In this document: positions 11,656 to 20,158 of the stretch, one piece after another
Layout: every line of letters begins with the position of its first letter
Numbering within the stretch: position 1 is the first letter of the stretch
Virus record (IMG/VR): IMGVR_UViG_3300045919_000155
Coordinates: 1-20,502 of that record
DNA length: 20,502 nt
Strand: one strand, 5' to 3'
DNA from: a virus
Translations under genes and position numbers: made by a program
The notes under the pieces: generated by a model
Told to the model about the DNA's origin: nothing
The model's database searches: none
What the model saw: only the letters and a program-made list of their open reading frames with translations

Positions 11656-13686
11656 ATGGCTGCAGAGCAGGCAACAACAGGAATAGTAGTAACTAAGAAA
11701 GTTCAGGAAGCTATCATAGCCTACCACGGACAGTGTTTTAGTATGTTAAATCAGCAGTTTAACATCAGAGAACAACTACGTCAGATAGACATGGTATATA
11801 TGAGAGAGACTGATAAGACTACTGAACAGTCTCGTGCATCTCTGAGCAATAAGTACGGAGATGCAACTCGCACCCAGAACATAACTGTGCCTGTAGTACT
11901 TCCTGTAATAGAAGCAGCAGTCACATACCAATCTAGTGTGTTCTTAACAGGTAATCCTATCTTCGGTATTTCAAGCGATGCTGCTAATGAAGATGCCGCA
12001 TTACAACTAGAATCTATTATTCAAGAGAACTCTACCAGAGGTGGCTGGGCACGGCACTTACAGATGGTTATGAGAGATGGATTTAAATACAACTTAGGTG
12101 CTGCAGAAGTTGTGTGGAGTAAACTTACAACTGCTTCCTTAGAAACAGACCTGAGCTTCTCAGTTAAACAAGCCAAGCAGAAAGAAGTTATATGGCAAGG
12201 TAATACTATTAAGCATCTAGACTTGTATAACTGTTTCTGGGATACTCGTGTAATACCTGCTGAGATTCACAGTCGTGGAGAGTTCGCAGGTTATACTGAG
12301 ATTATGTCACGTATAGAACTTAAATCATTCATAAATAAGTTAGATGATAAGCTAGTAGAGAATGTAATTACTGCTCTAGAATCTGGCATCGGTGAAGGTA
12401 TGGCTGGAGCTGGAACTGCTGAATCCTACTATACTCCTATCATAAACCAAGAAGCTCTGATGAATAAAAACCCTCGTCAGAGTACTGACTGGCTCGCATG
12501 GGCATCTATAGCAGGTAGCGAACAGAAGATACAGTATCGTAATATATACGAAGTTACAACTCTATATGCTAAGATTATACCTAATGACTTCGGACTATCT
12601 GTACCTTCTCGTAACACTCCACAGATATGGAAGTTTCTGATAGTTAATCACAGTGTAGTTATCTTTGCCGAGCGTCAAACTAATGCGCATGGATACTTAC
12701 CTATTATATTCTTACAGCCTCTAGAAGATGGACTAGGATACCAGACTAAATCACTAGCACAGAATGTTGCACCTTTCCAACACATAACTTCTAGTTTCTG
12801 GAACTCAGCAATTGCTGCACGTCGTAGAGCTATCTCAGATAGAGGTATCTATGACCCATCTAGGATATCAGAAAAACATATTAACAGTCCTAATCCATCT
12901 GCTAAGATACCAGTTTTGCCAGCAGCTTATGGTAAGCCACTAAATGAATCCTACTACTCTATACCTTTCAGAGATGACCAAAGTGGTATTATTCTTCAGG
13001 AGACTCCACAAATACTGCGAATGGCTGATACTGTAAGTGGGCAGAATCCAGCTCGCCAAGGACAGTTTGTTAAGGGTAATAAGACTCAACATGAATATGC
13101 AGATGTAATGGCTAATGCTAATGGCAGAGACCAGAACTGTTCACTGCTACTAGAAGCACAGTTCTATACTCCTATTAAAGAGATACTTAAAATCAATATT
13201 CTCCAGTACCAAGGAGCTACAACTGTATACAATACTTCTACTAAGTCAGCAGTTTCAGTTGACCCTACAGTACTTCGTAAGTCTATCTTAGCATTTGAAG
13301 TTTCTGATGGTCTCTTACCTACTGATAAATTAGTAGGAGCTGAGAGCATGAGAGTAGCAGTTCAAACTCTTGAGCAGTCTCCACAGCTTGCTGCTGCTTA
13401 TGATATGTCAGCACTATTTAGCTATCTCATGAAAACACAAGGTGCGCACATTGCACAGTTTGAGAAGTCCAAAGAACAACTTGCATATGAACAAGCAGTA
13501 CAGTCATGGCAACAAGCTGTAACTAGTATGTCAGAAGAGTTTAAGATTATATCTTCTAAGGCAGAGACACTAGAAGATATTACCAAACTGATGTCAGAAC
13601 TTAAGAAGGTGTTACCTCCACAACCTCAGCCACAACAATTTAACTACAATCCACAAGGAGTCTCAAGTGAGCAAAATCGTTCCTAA
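11656..13686 (+). CDS. Portal protein
   Basis: This 676-residue protein lies directly after the large terminase, with GAGGAA before its ATG. It should form the dodecameric ring at one capsid vertex through which DNA enters and leaves and on which the motor and adaptor dock. The length fits podovirus-like portals. Visible features: an N-terminal helical region with QFNIREQLRQIDMVYMRET, TQNITVPVVLPVIEAAVTYQ (stem/wing region), ARQGQFVKGNKTQHEYADVM (about 464-483) as in other long portals that I recall, a helical crown region rich in Gln, and a flexible tail (PPQPQPQQFNYNPQG). The last 20 bases overlap the next gene. Confidence 0.88.
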   Translation: MAAEQATTGIVVTKKVQEAIIAYHGQCFSMLNQQFNIREQLRQIDMVYMRETDKTTEQSRASLSNKYGDATRTQNITVPVVLPVIEAAVTYQSSVFLTGNPIFGISSDAANEDAALQLESIIQENSTRGGWARHLQMVMRDGFKYNLGAAEVVWSKLTTASLETDLSFSVKQAKQKEVIWQGNTIKHLDLYNCFWDTRVIPAEIHSRGEFAGYTEIMSRIELKSFINKLDDKLVENVITALESGIGEGMAGAGTAESYYTPIINQEALMNKNPRQSTDWLAWASIAGSEQKIQYRNIYEVTTLYAKIIPNDFGLSVPSRNTPQIWKFLIVNHSVVIFAERQTNAHGYLPIIFLQPLEDGLGYQTKSLAQNVAPFQHITSSFWNSAIAARRRAISDRGIYDPSRISEKHINSPNPSAKIPVLPAAYGKPLNESYYSIPFRDDQSGIILQETPQILRMADTVSGQNPARQGQFVKGNKTQHEYADVMANANGRDQNCSLLLEAQFYTPIKEILKINILQYQGATTVYNTSTKSAVSVDPTVLRKSILAFEVSDGLLPTDKLVGAESMRVAVQTLEQSPQLAAAYDMSALFSYLMKTQGAHIAQFEKSKEQLAYEQAVQSWQQAVTSMSEEFKIISSKAETLEDITKLMSELKKVLPPQPQPQQFNYNPQGVSSEQNRS

Positions 13687-13957
13687 TAGTTTTACTTCCT
13701 ATGAGCATACAGATACTGAGAAGCGTATTGGAGAGATTCTTAGTACTCATCAGCGTGAGTGTGTACAGAACATAATATCTCTAACAGCTCATACTAAGCT
13801 TAATCTAGTATATGACCCAGAGCATCCAATGCAGTTTGCACAGGATATGGCGTACCATCAAGGTAAGTTAGATGTACTTACTTATCTATTACAAGTATCA
13901 CAAGTTGCAGAGGAGGATATGCGAGATGAAATGAACTCCAATAGAAACTCCTCCTAG
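13667..13957 (+). CDS. Small 96-aa virion-cluster protein, GTG start
   Basis: This 96-residue, acidic, helical protein (YEHTDTEKRIGEILSTHQREC, then HPMQFAQDMAYHQGKLDVL) is located between portal and scaffold. It begins with GTG at 13667, inside the end of the portal gene, six bases after a perfect AAGGAG, so that start is firm. I recall small unassigned proteins at this place in related phages. It may assist portal or prohead assembly, but nothing shows a specific activity. It has no membrane segment. Confidence 0.75.
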   Translation: MSKIVPNSFTSYEHTDTEKRIGEILSTHQRECVQNIISLTAHTKLNLVYDPEHPMQFAQDMAYHQGKLDVLTYLLQVSQVAEEDMRDEMNSNRNSS

Positions 13958-14014
13958 CACAACAGCTCGTAACTTACAACTCGTAACTCACAATCTACTA
14001 TAAGGAATACAATC

Positions 14015-14776
14015 ATGAGTATCATGGATATGTTTAACACTACAGCAGTTCCTACACAAACACAACCACAACCTGGAAGTCCTGGAAATATTCCAGCTCC
14101 ACAAGGTTCTCCAACTGCACAATCTAATGGCACTGCACCTAATGGGATAGTTCCAGCTCCTGCAACTCCTACAACTCCAGCGCCAGCCACGAACCCGCTT
14201 GACGAGTTTTCTAAGATGTGGGAAGCTCCAACCAATGCAGAAGGCAAGCCAATTCCTCCAGCTAATACTGAGTTATTTACAGTAGACCACAAACAACTCA
14301 TGGAAGCAGCTGGTAAGGTAGACTTTTCTAAGACTCTAAGTCCTGAACTTCTTGCAAAGATTAACGCTGGTGGTGAAGGTGCAACAACTGCACTGTTAGA
14401 AGCAATGAACAAAACTTCCCAGCAAGTATATGCGCAATCCGCAATAGCAACTTCAGAGATAGTTAAAGAAGCAATTCGCAAATCCACAGAAGCTAGTGAG
14501 AAGTTGTTTGCTGATAAGGTAAAGAACTTGAACATCTCTGAATCACTAAGAGAACAGAATGCAGTATTCTCCCACCCAGCAGCAGCCCCCGTACTAAGTG
14601 CAATTCAGGAACGTCTAACTATTAAGAATCCTGGAGCTTCTACAGCAGAGATTAAAGAGATGGCTAATAAGTATCTCTCATCATTTGCAGATGCTCTAGC
14701 TCCTAAGACAGCTCCAGTAGTAACTCCTGGAAACAAGGGTGCAACTGAAACTGACTGGAGTACATTTCTAGGTTAG
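14015..14776 (+). CDS. Scaffolding protein
   Basis: This 253-residue protein lies between portal and coat genes. The first 65 residues are low-complexity Pro/Thr/Ala/Gln (TQPQPGSPGNIPAPQGSPT), followed by helical, charged segments (LMEAAGKVDFSKTLSPELLAKI; EIVKEAIRKSTEASEKLF) and a C-terminal stretch ending TDWSTFLG. Such disordered-then-helical, coat-adjacent proteins act as internal scaffolds that direct prohead assembly and then leave or are cleaved. The C-terminal end would be the likely coat-binding part by analogy to P22. AAGGAA precedes the ATG. No protease motif is visible, so self-cleavage is not indicated. Confidence 0.8.
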   Translation: MSIMDMFNTTAVPTQTQPQPGSPGNIPAPQGSPTAQSNGTAPNGIVPAPATPTTPAPATNPLDEFSKMWEAPTNAEGKPIPPANTELFTVDHKQLMEAAGKVDFSKTLSPELLAKINAGGEGATTALLEAMNKTSQQVYAQSAIATSEIVKEAIRKSTEASEKLFADKVKNLNISESLREQNAVFSHPAAAPVLSAIQERLTIKNPGASTAEIKEMANKYLSSFADALAPKTAPVVTPGNKGATETDWSTFLG

Positions 14777-14777
14777 A

Positions 14778-14801
14778 TATCTAAGTATCTAAGTATCTAA
14801 G
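14778..14801. repeat. TATCTAAG x3, stops in three frames after the scaffold gene
   Basis: Three exact 8-bp copies directly follow the scaffold stop. As 8 is not a multiple of 3, the three TAA triplets fall in three different frames. A T6 run follows at about 14811-14816 but without a convincing stem. Confidence 0.8.
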
Positions 14802-14837
14802 TAGCCAGTTTTTTAATTTATATAGGAGTAATATATT

Positions 14838-15254
14838 ATGTCATTTAAACGTCCACTGCTTATTGGGTCAGACGATGTAACAGCAAGGTTGTGTCAGCCA
14901 GGACTTCTGGGTGCTGCAGTTAATCCACTCATTACTAACATTGCAACTGTAGGCGCTGGAGTACTTACAGCTGCTGCAATGTTAGGAGGCGTAGTTCAGC
15001 GTACGGGACCTACAGGTGCTTACAGCGATGCAACTGACACAGCTGTTAACATTTTAGCTGCTATGTCTGGAGCTAACATCGGTGATTCTACCTACGGATA
15101 CATCTCTAACCAAGTAGCATTTATACAGACTATTACTGCTGGTGCTGGAGTAACTATTGTTGCTAATGGTACTTCTACAGTCCCAGCTAACAGTGCCCGT
15201 GAGTTCATCTTAACAGTGACCTCTGCCACTACTGTGCAGATTATGCTCATTTAA
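14838..15254 (+). CDS. Capsid decoration/stabilisation-type protein
   Basis: This 138-residue protein sits immediately before the major capsid gene. It is rich in G, A, T, V and I with a beta pattern: GGVVQRTGPTGAYSDATDTA (about 51-70), VAFIQTITAGAGVTIV (about 95-110) and a final FILTVTSATTVQIML. I know this repeating pattern (TGPT-x-TDTA, then beta strands with AGxGVT) from proteins annotated as capsid decoration or head-stabilising in many phages. They bind the outer capsid after expansion. AGGAG precedes the ATG. Codon use is of the high-expression kind. A head fibre domain is the main alternative. Confidence 0.6.
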   Translation: MSFKRPLLIGSDDVTARLCQPGLLGAAVNPLITNIATVGAGVLTAAAMLGGVVQRTGPTGAYSDATDTAVNILAAMSGANIGDSTYGYISNQVAFIQTITAGAGVTIVANGTSTVPANSAREFILTVTSATTVQIMLI

Positions 15255-15272
15255 GTATTTAAGTATTTAAGT
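15249..15272. repeat. ATTTAAGT x3, stops in three frames after the decoration gene
   Basis: Three exact 8-bp copies; the first contains the natural TAA stop (15252-15254), and the next two put TAA in the other frames. It is similar in design and sequence to 14778-14801. Confidence 0.8.
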
Positions 15273-15312
15273 ATCGAAACAAAACTTTTACAACTCTACA
15301 AGGAATCCAATC

Positions 15313-16533
15313 ATGTCAATCGGTATCTTTACTACTAACAATCTTACACAGGACTTAGCTAAGAAGTCATTTCCTGGTATGATTGTACGCCTCATGCCTA
15401 ATGGTACTGCACCTCTGTTCGCAATGACTTCTATGTTGCAATCAGAAACAGCAGTAGCAACTGAGCATGGCTTCTTCACTAAGACTATGTTATTCCCACA
15501 ACTTACAGTGAGTGCAGCTGGTCAACTTTCAACTGATACTACTTTCACGGTGGGTAGCACAACTAACATTCTTCCAGGAATGATTATGCGTGTAACTTCT
15601 ACTGGTGAGAACATCATCATCAATAGCGTACTGAGTGGTACTCAAGTACAAGTAACTCGTGGCTTGGGTGGAGTAGCTGCTGCTGCAATCGCTGCATCTA
15701 TTAACTTGTATCAAGTAGGTAATGCATACGAAGAAGGTTCTGTGCGTCCTTCAGCACTTGTAATTAACCCTGTTCGTATTACTAACTACACTCAGATTTT
15801 CCGTAATACTTGGGCTATCACAGATACAATCCGCTCAACTATGATGATTGCAGGAGAAACTAACGTAGCTGAATCTCGTCAAGACTGTGCAGCCTTCCAT
15901 GCAGCTGATATTGAGAAAGCTCTGTTCTTCGGTCAGAAGACACAAGGTACTCGTAACGGTCAGCCATTCCGTACTTGTGATGGTTTGATTCCTATTGTTG
16001 GTAACATTGCATACTACCCTGCAAGTATTGCTGTAGTCAACTCTTACACAGCTGGCGGTACTACTAACTTCACACAACTTGAAGGTTTCTTAGACCCTGT
16101 ATTCAATCAGGCTAGTGACCCTAAAGTTGCTAATGAGCGTGTACTATTCGTAGGTGGTACTGCTAAGAAAGTCATCAATAACATTGGGCGTCTGAATGGT
16201 ACTTACTACCTTGTAGATGGTCAAACTAACTGGGGCTTGCAGTTCTCTACATTTAAAACTGCTCGTGGAACTTTCCGTGTTATCGAACATCCACTGTTCA
16301 ATAGCAACCCAGACTGGTCTAAGATGGCTGTAGCAGTTGACTTAAGTACCTTCCGTGTAGCGTACTTAGGAGACCGTAAGACTCAGAATAAAGAGTTCAA
16401 TATGGACAACGATGCTACTGACAATGGTATTGATGCAGTAGGTGGAACTCTTACAACTGAACTTACTACAGTAGTTAAGAATCCTCCAGCTAACTCAGTA
16501 ATCTTTACTCTAACAGCTGCGGCAGCAGGTTAA
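15313..16533 (+). CDS. Major capsid protein
   Basis: This 406-residue coat subunit is expected to build the icosahedral shell with an HK97-type fold. Position after the scaffold and decoration genes, coat-typical length and high-expression codon use (CGT, GGT, AAC, ATT) support this. The C-terminal segment with GTFRVIEHPLF (about 319-329) and VAVDLSTFRVAYLGDR (about 340-355) resembles coat proteins of SU10/phiEco32-like phages as I recall them. An internal insertion (about 70-135; TVSAAGQLSTDTTFTVGSTT, GLGGVAAAAIAA) looks like a surface domain. AAGGAA precedes the ATG. A hairpin at 16547-16593 follows. Confidence 0.88.
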   Translation: MSIGIFTTNNLTQDLAKKSFPGMIVRLMPNGTAPLFAMTSMLQSETAVATEHGFFTKTMLFPQLTVSAAGQLSTDTTFTVGSTTNILPGMIMRVTSTGENIIINSVLSGTQVQVTRGLGGVAAAAIAASINLYQVGNAYEEGSVRPSALVINPVRITNYTQIFRNTWAITDTIRSTMMIAGETNVAESRQDCAAFHAADIEKALFFGQKTQGTRNGQPFRTCDGLIPIVGNIAYYPASIAVVNSYTAGGTTNFTQLEGFLDPVFNQASDPKVANERVLFVGGTAKKVINNIGRLNGTYYLVDGQTNWGLQFSTFKTARGTFRVIEHPLFNSNPDWSKMAVAVDLSTFRVAYLGDRKTQNKEFNMDNDATDNGIDAVGGTLTTELTTVVKNPPANSVIFTLTAAAAG

Positions 16534-16546
16534 TAGTAGCTAACTA

Positions 16547-16593
16547 AAGTGCGGGATACATCAGATGTAGTATAAGTCTGGTGTATCTCACTT
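16547..16593 (+). other. Hairpin between the coat gene and the next gene
   Basis: An imperfect stem pairs 16547-16565 with 16577-16593 (AAGTG/CACTT and GATACA-CAGA/TCTG-TGTATC, with a 2-base bulge and one mismatch), loop 16566-16576. No T-run follows, so it is more likely an mRNA-stabilising or processing hairpin that lets the coat message outnumber the rest. Confidence 0.6.
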
Positions 16594-16613
16594 AAATCCA
16601 ATAGGAGATTCAA

Positions 16614-17024
16614 ATGTCAAAAGTCAATGTGTATTACAGCTCAATGCCAAGTGTTCAATATGTATTCAAAGATGGAACTGTAGCAGGTTTTATTGCGGGG
16701 GTATTTAGTACGAGTATTCCAACTCAAGTAGAAGAGCTGAATGCAGAAGTTGCAGCTCGTCACCCTATCATCACAGTCAAAGTTGGTTATGAGGTAGTAG
16801 ACTCTGCCGACTTAGACCCACTAGCAGAGCTTAAGAAACAAGTTATTGCTAACTACCTAGCTGAACAAGCAGCTAATGCAGCCAAAGACAAGGATATGGG
16901 CAACTCAACTCCATTAGCAAATCTAGGCATGGCAAACTCTTCAACTATCAATGATGCCGCATCTGGCTCCAGCTCAGGAATGGATGTAGCTGGAATGATT
17001 GCAGCTGCTAAAGCATCTAGCTAG
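16614..17024 (+). CDS. Head-associated protein, unassigned
   Basis: This 136-residue protein directly follows the coat gene. The N-terminal half is beta-like (VNVYYSSMPSVQYVFKDGTVAGFI), then comes a helical Ala-rich region (ELKKQVIANYLAEQAANAAKDK) and a Ser/Gly/Ala-rich tail (AASGSSSGMDVAGMIAAAKASS). I recall short proteins with the same MPSVxYVFKDG opening in this position in other phages, without function. AGGAG precedes the ATG. A minor head protein or a coat chaperone is possible. Confidence 0.65.
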   Translation: MSKVNVYYSSMPSVQYVFKDGTVAGFIAGVFSTSIPTQVEELNAEVAARHPIITVKVGYEVVDSADLDPLAELKKQVIANYLAEQAANAAKDKDMGNSTPLANLGMANSSTINDAASGSSSGMDVAGMIAAAKASS

Positions 17025-17053
17025 TAGGCTAAGATAGTAATCTCAGGGGATTC

Positions 17054-17100
17054 AGAAGTCATGAGTCTCCTGTATTTAATACCTTACTTACAGGACTTCT
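17054..17100 (+). promoter_or_regulatory. Hairpin that can hide the ribosome site of the adaptor gene
   Basis: TCCTGTA (17068-17074) pairs with TACAGGA (17089-17095), which contains the Shine-Dalgarno of the gene at 17104. An outer pair, AGAAGTC (17054-17060) with GACTTCT (17094-17100), competes for the same bases. Closed, it would lower adaptor translation relative to the coat protein. Confidence 0.5.
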
Positions 17101-17103
17101 AAT

Positions 17104-17739
17104 ATGAGCACTCCTAACGCACTGTTACAGAGTATTATCAATGATGTATATACACATACTAATCGTCCAGACTTAGTAGCTGAGACTGCATTAGCTGTAA
17201 CTAAAGCTACTGTACGTATGCATACCCTAGGACAGCGCACATCTGGAGGTATCTCAGGTGCTGTATTCTACATAAAAGATATTTCTACTGTAGTTATATC
17301 TTTACCTACTCAGGCTGATAATCACTTCTCTATAGACCTAAGTCCTTATCCGCTGATAAGAGCTGTTAAGACTGTACAAGATTACAACTACCCACTTACA
17401 GGTAGAGAGGTACAGTATCCTCCACTAGACCCTGAGAATATATTTGATTCTTATAATGTAGAACGTGCTAACTACTTCTTTCGTGCGGGCTTAGGACTTA
17501 CTCTCAAGTGTCAGAAACCTCCAGCTGCAATACAGCTCCAGTACTATAGTTACCCAATAACAGATGGAGCTACTTATAACTCATGGATAGCTACAGATTT
17601 CCGTGATGCTATAACTGAAGAGGCGGCAGGTACAGTATTCCGTATGATAGGTAAAGATGAAGAGTTCAAAGTATACCAAGCTATGAGTCAAGATAACATA
17701 GCAATACTACAGTCCTCTAATATAACAAGTGCAGTATAA
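17104..17739 (+). CDS. Head-tail adaptor (connector) protein
   Basis: This 211-residue protein sits between head and fibre genes. The opening IINDVYTHTNRPDLVAETALAVTKATVRMH in outline (residues about 11-40) is the helical start I associate with adaptor/connector proteins that bind below the portal in podovirus-like and SU10-type phages. A beta-rich middle (IDLSPYPLIRAVKTVQDYN) and a C-terminal helical part (ITEEAAGTVFRMIGKDEEF) follow. Length and place fit a gatekeeper ring of 12 copies. ACAGGA precedes the ATG but can be sequestered in a hairpin. I cannot rule out another neck protein. Confidence 0.6.
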   Translation: MSTPNALLQSIINDVYTHTNRPDLVAETALAVTKATVRMHTLGQRTSGGISGAVFYIKDISTVVISLPTQADNHFSIDLSPYPLIRAVKTVQDYNYPLTGREVQYPPLDPENIFDSYNVERANYFFRAGLGLTLKCQKPPAAIQLQYYSYPITDGATYNSWIATDFRDAITEEAAGTVFRMIGKDEEFKVYQAMSQDNIAILQSSNITSAV

Positions 17740-17757
17740 GAGATACAGGAGAATAAA

Positions 17758-19173
17758 ATGCCAGGAGTATATACACCGAGTGCTACAGATAGCACCAGAC
17801 CAGCGGACAACGATGATGCATTCTATGCAGCTGCAGAACTTAGAACTCTTAAGGCATATGTAGCTACTCTTAATACATCTGCCGCAGCAGCCAGTGCAGC
17901 AGCCGCCGCCGCAAGTGCATCCTCTGCTACTGCTGCATCTACACAAGCTATTAATTCTGCACTGTTACTAGGAGCTAACACCACAATTCAGTACTGTGGA
18001 CTTGCTACAGGAACTGCTAATACTATACGAGTATTCCCTCCTTTAACTGTACTAACTCAAATCGAAGGGCAAGAATTTACATTTGTAGCTGCCTACACAA
18101 GTACTATACAAACTCCTACACTTCAGGTAAGTTCTCTAACTCCTATAACTCTTGACACTCATGATGAGCGCATAATAGCAGGTGAGGAGTATAAGGTAAT
18201 TATACAGTCTGGAGCAACTACAGCTAAGATATATAGAATATACTCTCTAGGCACTAATAACATTCCTGTGCCTTTAGATTATATCCAAGGTCTTACTATG
18301 TCAGTACTTACAGTAGTAGGTGCTATTTGTAGTTTCAGTGGTACAACTATGACCTGTACTACAGCAGGTAGTGCTGCCGTAGTTGTTGGAGATTCTGTGG
18401 TAGCTTCAGGAGTGCCACAAGGTACTTATATAACTGCAATACCTGGAGGTGGAGGTGTAGGAACTTACACTATATCTAGGTCTATTCCTGTTATAGCATC
18501 TGAGACTGTACATACTGTACGAGGATTTAATGGATATAATCTAGCTGTAAATGCTGGAGCAGCTTTGGATAGTACAGGCACAGTAATGCTATATCTGAAA
18601 ACTCCACTATATAAAACCACTGCTGCTTGGGCAGTTGGTACAGGAGTAGGTGGATTAGATACGGGAACAATTTCAGGTGGCGCTAGTTGGTACTACTGGT
18701 ACTTAATTCGTCGCCCAGATACTGGAGTAGTAGATACTATATTCAGTCTTAGTCCTTATGCTCCTGCACTGCCAACAGGTTATACTCAGTACAGATACAT
18801 AGGAGCTACTAGATTTTTTGGTGCTCCTGGCTGGCTCGGCTTTACTCAAGTAGATAGAGATTTCATGTGGTATAATCCTATCTTAGACGCTTCGTTTTTT
18901 TCTGTAAGTTCCACGGCTGTCACACTAGCACTAACTGTACCACAAGGTAGAAAGTGTTATGCTTATTTAACAGTTCTTGCAGCGGCAGCAACAACAATAT
19001 ATGTATCAGACCCTGCTGCCGCTGGAGGTAGTGGGGCTATAGGTAATATTGTATACCCAGGGTCAGGAGTATCTAGTTATACAGATGGGGTAGGAGCTAT
19101 TAGGATTGTTTCAACCACCTCTACTACAGTAAATATATACAACCTAGGTTATAGAGATTTAGCACTTTCATAA
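17758..19173 (+). CDS. Tail or head fibre protein with Ala-rich coiled stalk
   Basis: This 471-residue fibre-type protein has a short N-terminal attachment region, then an Ala/Ser-rich stretch (about 41-62) of the kind that forms trimeric coiled stalks in phage fibres. Beta-rich domains follow: GTANTIRVFPPLT, a Gly/Thr/Val-rich repeat-like part (about 185-250), and a domain with SWYYWYLIRRPDTG, SLSPYAPALPTGY and YRYIGATRFF. That YxW-YLI-x-P-TG then P-x-LP-x-GY-x-x-xR-x-IG pattern is common in phage fibre shafts. The C-terminus ends with beta strands (TTIYVSDPAAAG). The likely role is host-receptor contact or virion attachment. CAGGAG precedes the ATG. No enzymatic motif is visible. Confidence 0.72.
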   Translation: MPGVYTPSATDSTRPADNDDAFYAAAELRTLKAYVATLNTSAAAASAAAAAASASSATAASTQAINSALLLGANTTIQYCGLATGTANTIRVFPPLTVLTQIEGQEFTFVAAYTSTIQTPTLQVSSLTPITLDTHDERIIAGEEYKVIIQSGATTAKIYRIYSLGTNNIPVPLDYIQGLTMSVLTVVGAICSFSGTTMTCTTAGSAAVVVGDSVVASGVPQGTYITAIPGGGGVGTYTISRSIPVIASETVHTVRGFNGYNLAVNAGAALDSTGTVMLYLKTPLYKTTAAWAVGTGVGGLDTGTISGGASWYYWYLIRRPDTGVVDTIFSLSPYAPALPTGYTQYRYIGATRFFGAPGWLGFTQVDRDFMWYNPILDASFFSVSSTAVTLALTVPQGRKCYAYLTVLAAAATTIYVSDPAAAGGSGAIGNIVYPGSGVSSYTDGVGAIRIVSTTSTTVNIYNLGYRDLALS

Positions 19174-19185
19174 GGAATAAAAATC

Positions 19186-19536
19186 ATGTATGTATCAAGA
19201 GACGCCACAGGAAAGATTACAGGAGTATTTAATAATGAGCAGAGTTACGCAATAGAAGTACTTGCTGACAACTCTCCTGAGCTGCTAGCATTATCACAAG
19301 TCCCAGATTCTACTGGATTTGCACAGGCAGTTAAGCAAGGAGTTGGTGGCATACTTGCAGCTAATGCTCTCATGGTAGTGTATCCTGCATTCTTTCCTGC
19401 AATACAAGCACAGCAGTGGGTAGATGTGCAAGCTCTTATATTAGATGCTAATAGCAGAAGTGTGATAACTTCAGCACAGTACACTGCTATTAAGACTGCA
19501 GCAGTAGCTTATCACATACCATTGGTGCTGCCATGA
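19186..19536 (+). CDS. Fibre-associated small protein
   Basis: This 116-residue protein starts 12 bases after the fibre gene with AAGGAA. The opening MYVSRDATGKITGVFNNEQ is reminiscent of short tail-fibre accessory proteins (x-Y-x-KD-x-x-GxITGVF). The second half (FAQAVKQGVGGILAANALMVVYPAFFPAIQ, given in outline from about 45; then QWVDVQALILDANSRSVIT) is helical and hydrophobic. I recall similar unassigned proteins beside fibres in podovirus-like phages. It may act in fibre assembly. Its stop overlaps the next start as ATGA. Confidence 0.6.
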   Translation: MYVSRDATGKITGVFNNEQSYAIEVLADNSPELLALSQVPDSTGFAQAVKQGVGGILAANALMVVYPAFFPAIQAQQWVDVQALILDANSRSVITSAQYTAIKTAAVAYHIPLVLP

Positions 19537-19880
19537 TATTAAAACATAGACTTATATTAGCTATATACCTTATGAGTATATGGTGTGTATTTATATTAGG
19601 AGCTTTTGTGGCTCTAGTAACTCCATTGATAGGGATAGTTCTGATTCTAGTACATCCTACACATAAGTTAGAAAGAGTGCGTAACATAATACTTTCTGTG
19701 GATAGGCTTAATGCAGCTATCTTAGGATTCTCAGGACTAAGAACTATATCTGGAGAGTGCGGACTATCACAAGTATCTAATACTCCTTGTGCTTTCTGTG
19801 CTAATCTATGCAAGATACTATCTATAGCTGACCCTAATCACTGCACTAATGCAGCCCTCTCAGAGAGAACTTTACCATGA
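19533..19880 (+). CDS. Membrane protein, possible lysis-cassette member
   Basis: This 115-residue protein has a long hydrophobic N-terminus: residues about 7-42 could form one long or two short membrane helices with a turn at TP (30-31). A soluble part with six cysteines overall follows (C18, C76, C86, C89, C93, C104), in a pattern GECG...CAFCANLCKI...DPNHC. I recall small phage membrane proteins with the DPxHC ending near holin/endolysin genes, but without firm function. It starts within the stop of the preceding gene. No endolysin is in the window. Confidence 0.6.
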   Translation: MILKHRLILAIYLMSIWCVFILGAFVALVTPLIGIVLILVHPTHKLERVRNIILSVDRLNAAILGFSGLRTISGECGLSQVSNTPCAFCANLCKILSIADPNHCTNAALSERTLP

Positions 19881-20149
19881 ACGCTCAGAACTTAAATCCT
19901 GATGATATAGCAGAAGCAGTAGTATGTAAAATGAAAGAGCATCATCATACTATGTGGATTGACCCAGAGACACACAGTAACCAACACGAGTTTATAGCAG
20001 CTCTTATAAAAGAGAGGCAAGATAAAGAGATAAGAAGGAAACGAATTCAGGATAGGATAGCAGGTTCTATTATACTATCCGCTCTTACAGGACTAGTTAC
20101 ACTCCTAGGTGTAGGAGCATTAGACTGGTTACGAAACCACTTGAAGTAG
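19877..20149 (+). CDS. Single-span membrane protein, holin-like candidate
   Basis: This 90-residue protein has a polar, His-rich first half (EHHHTMWIDPETHSNQHEF, about 21-39), a very basic stretch (KERQDKEIRRKRIQDR, 45-60) and one membrane helix at about 61-82 (IAGSIILSALTGLVTLLGVG). This arrangement, a cytoplasmic charged domain with a C-terminal anchor, occurs in small phage proteins often labelled holin-like. It overlaps the upstream stop as ATGA. The pairing with another membrane protein suggests a joint role, perhaps lysis timing. Confidence 0.6.
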   Translation: MNAQNLNPDDIAEAVVCKMKEHHHTMWIDPETHSNQHEFIAALIKERQDKEIRRKRIQDRIAGSIILSALTGLVTLLGVGALDWLRNHLK

Positions 20150-20158
20150 AGGTATCTA

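Noticed and set aside
13954-14535. A 193-codon minus-strand frame opposite the scaffold gene
   Set aside because: It is a by-product of the Pro/Thr/Ala-rich scaffold sequence read in reverse; the plus-strand gene has a ribosome site and fits the operon.
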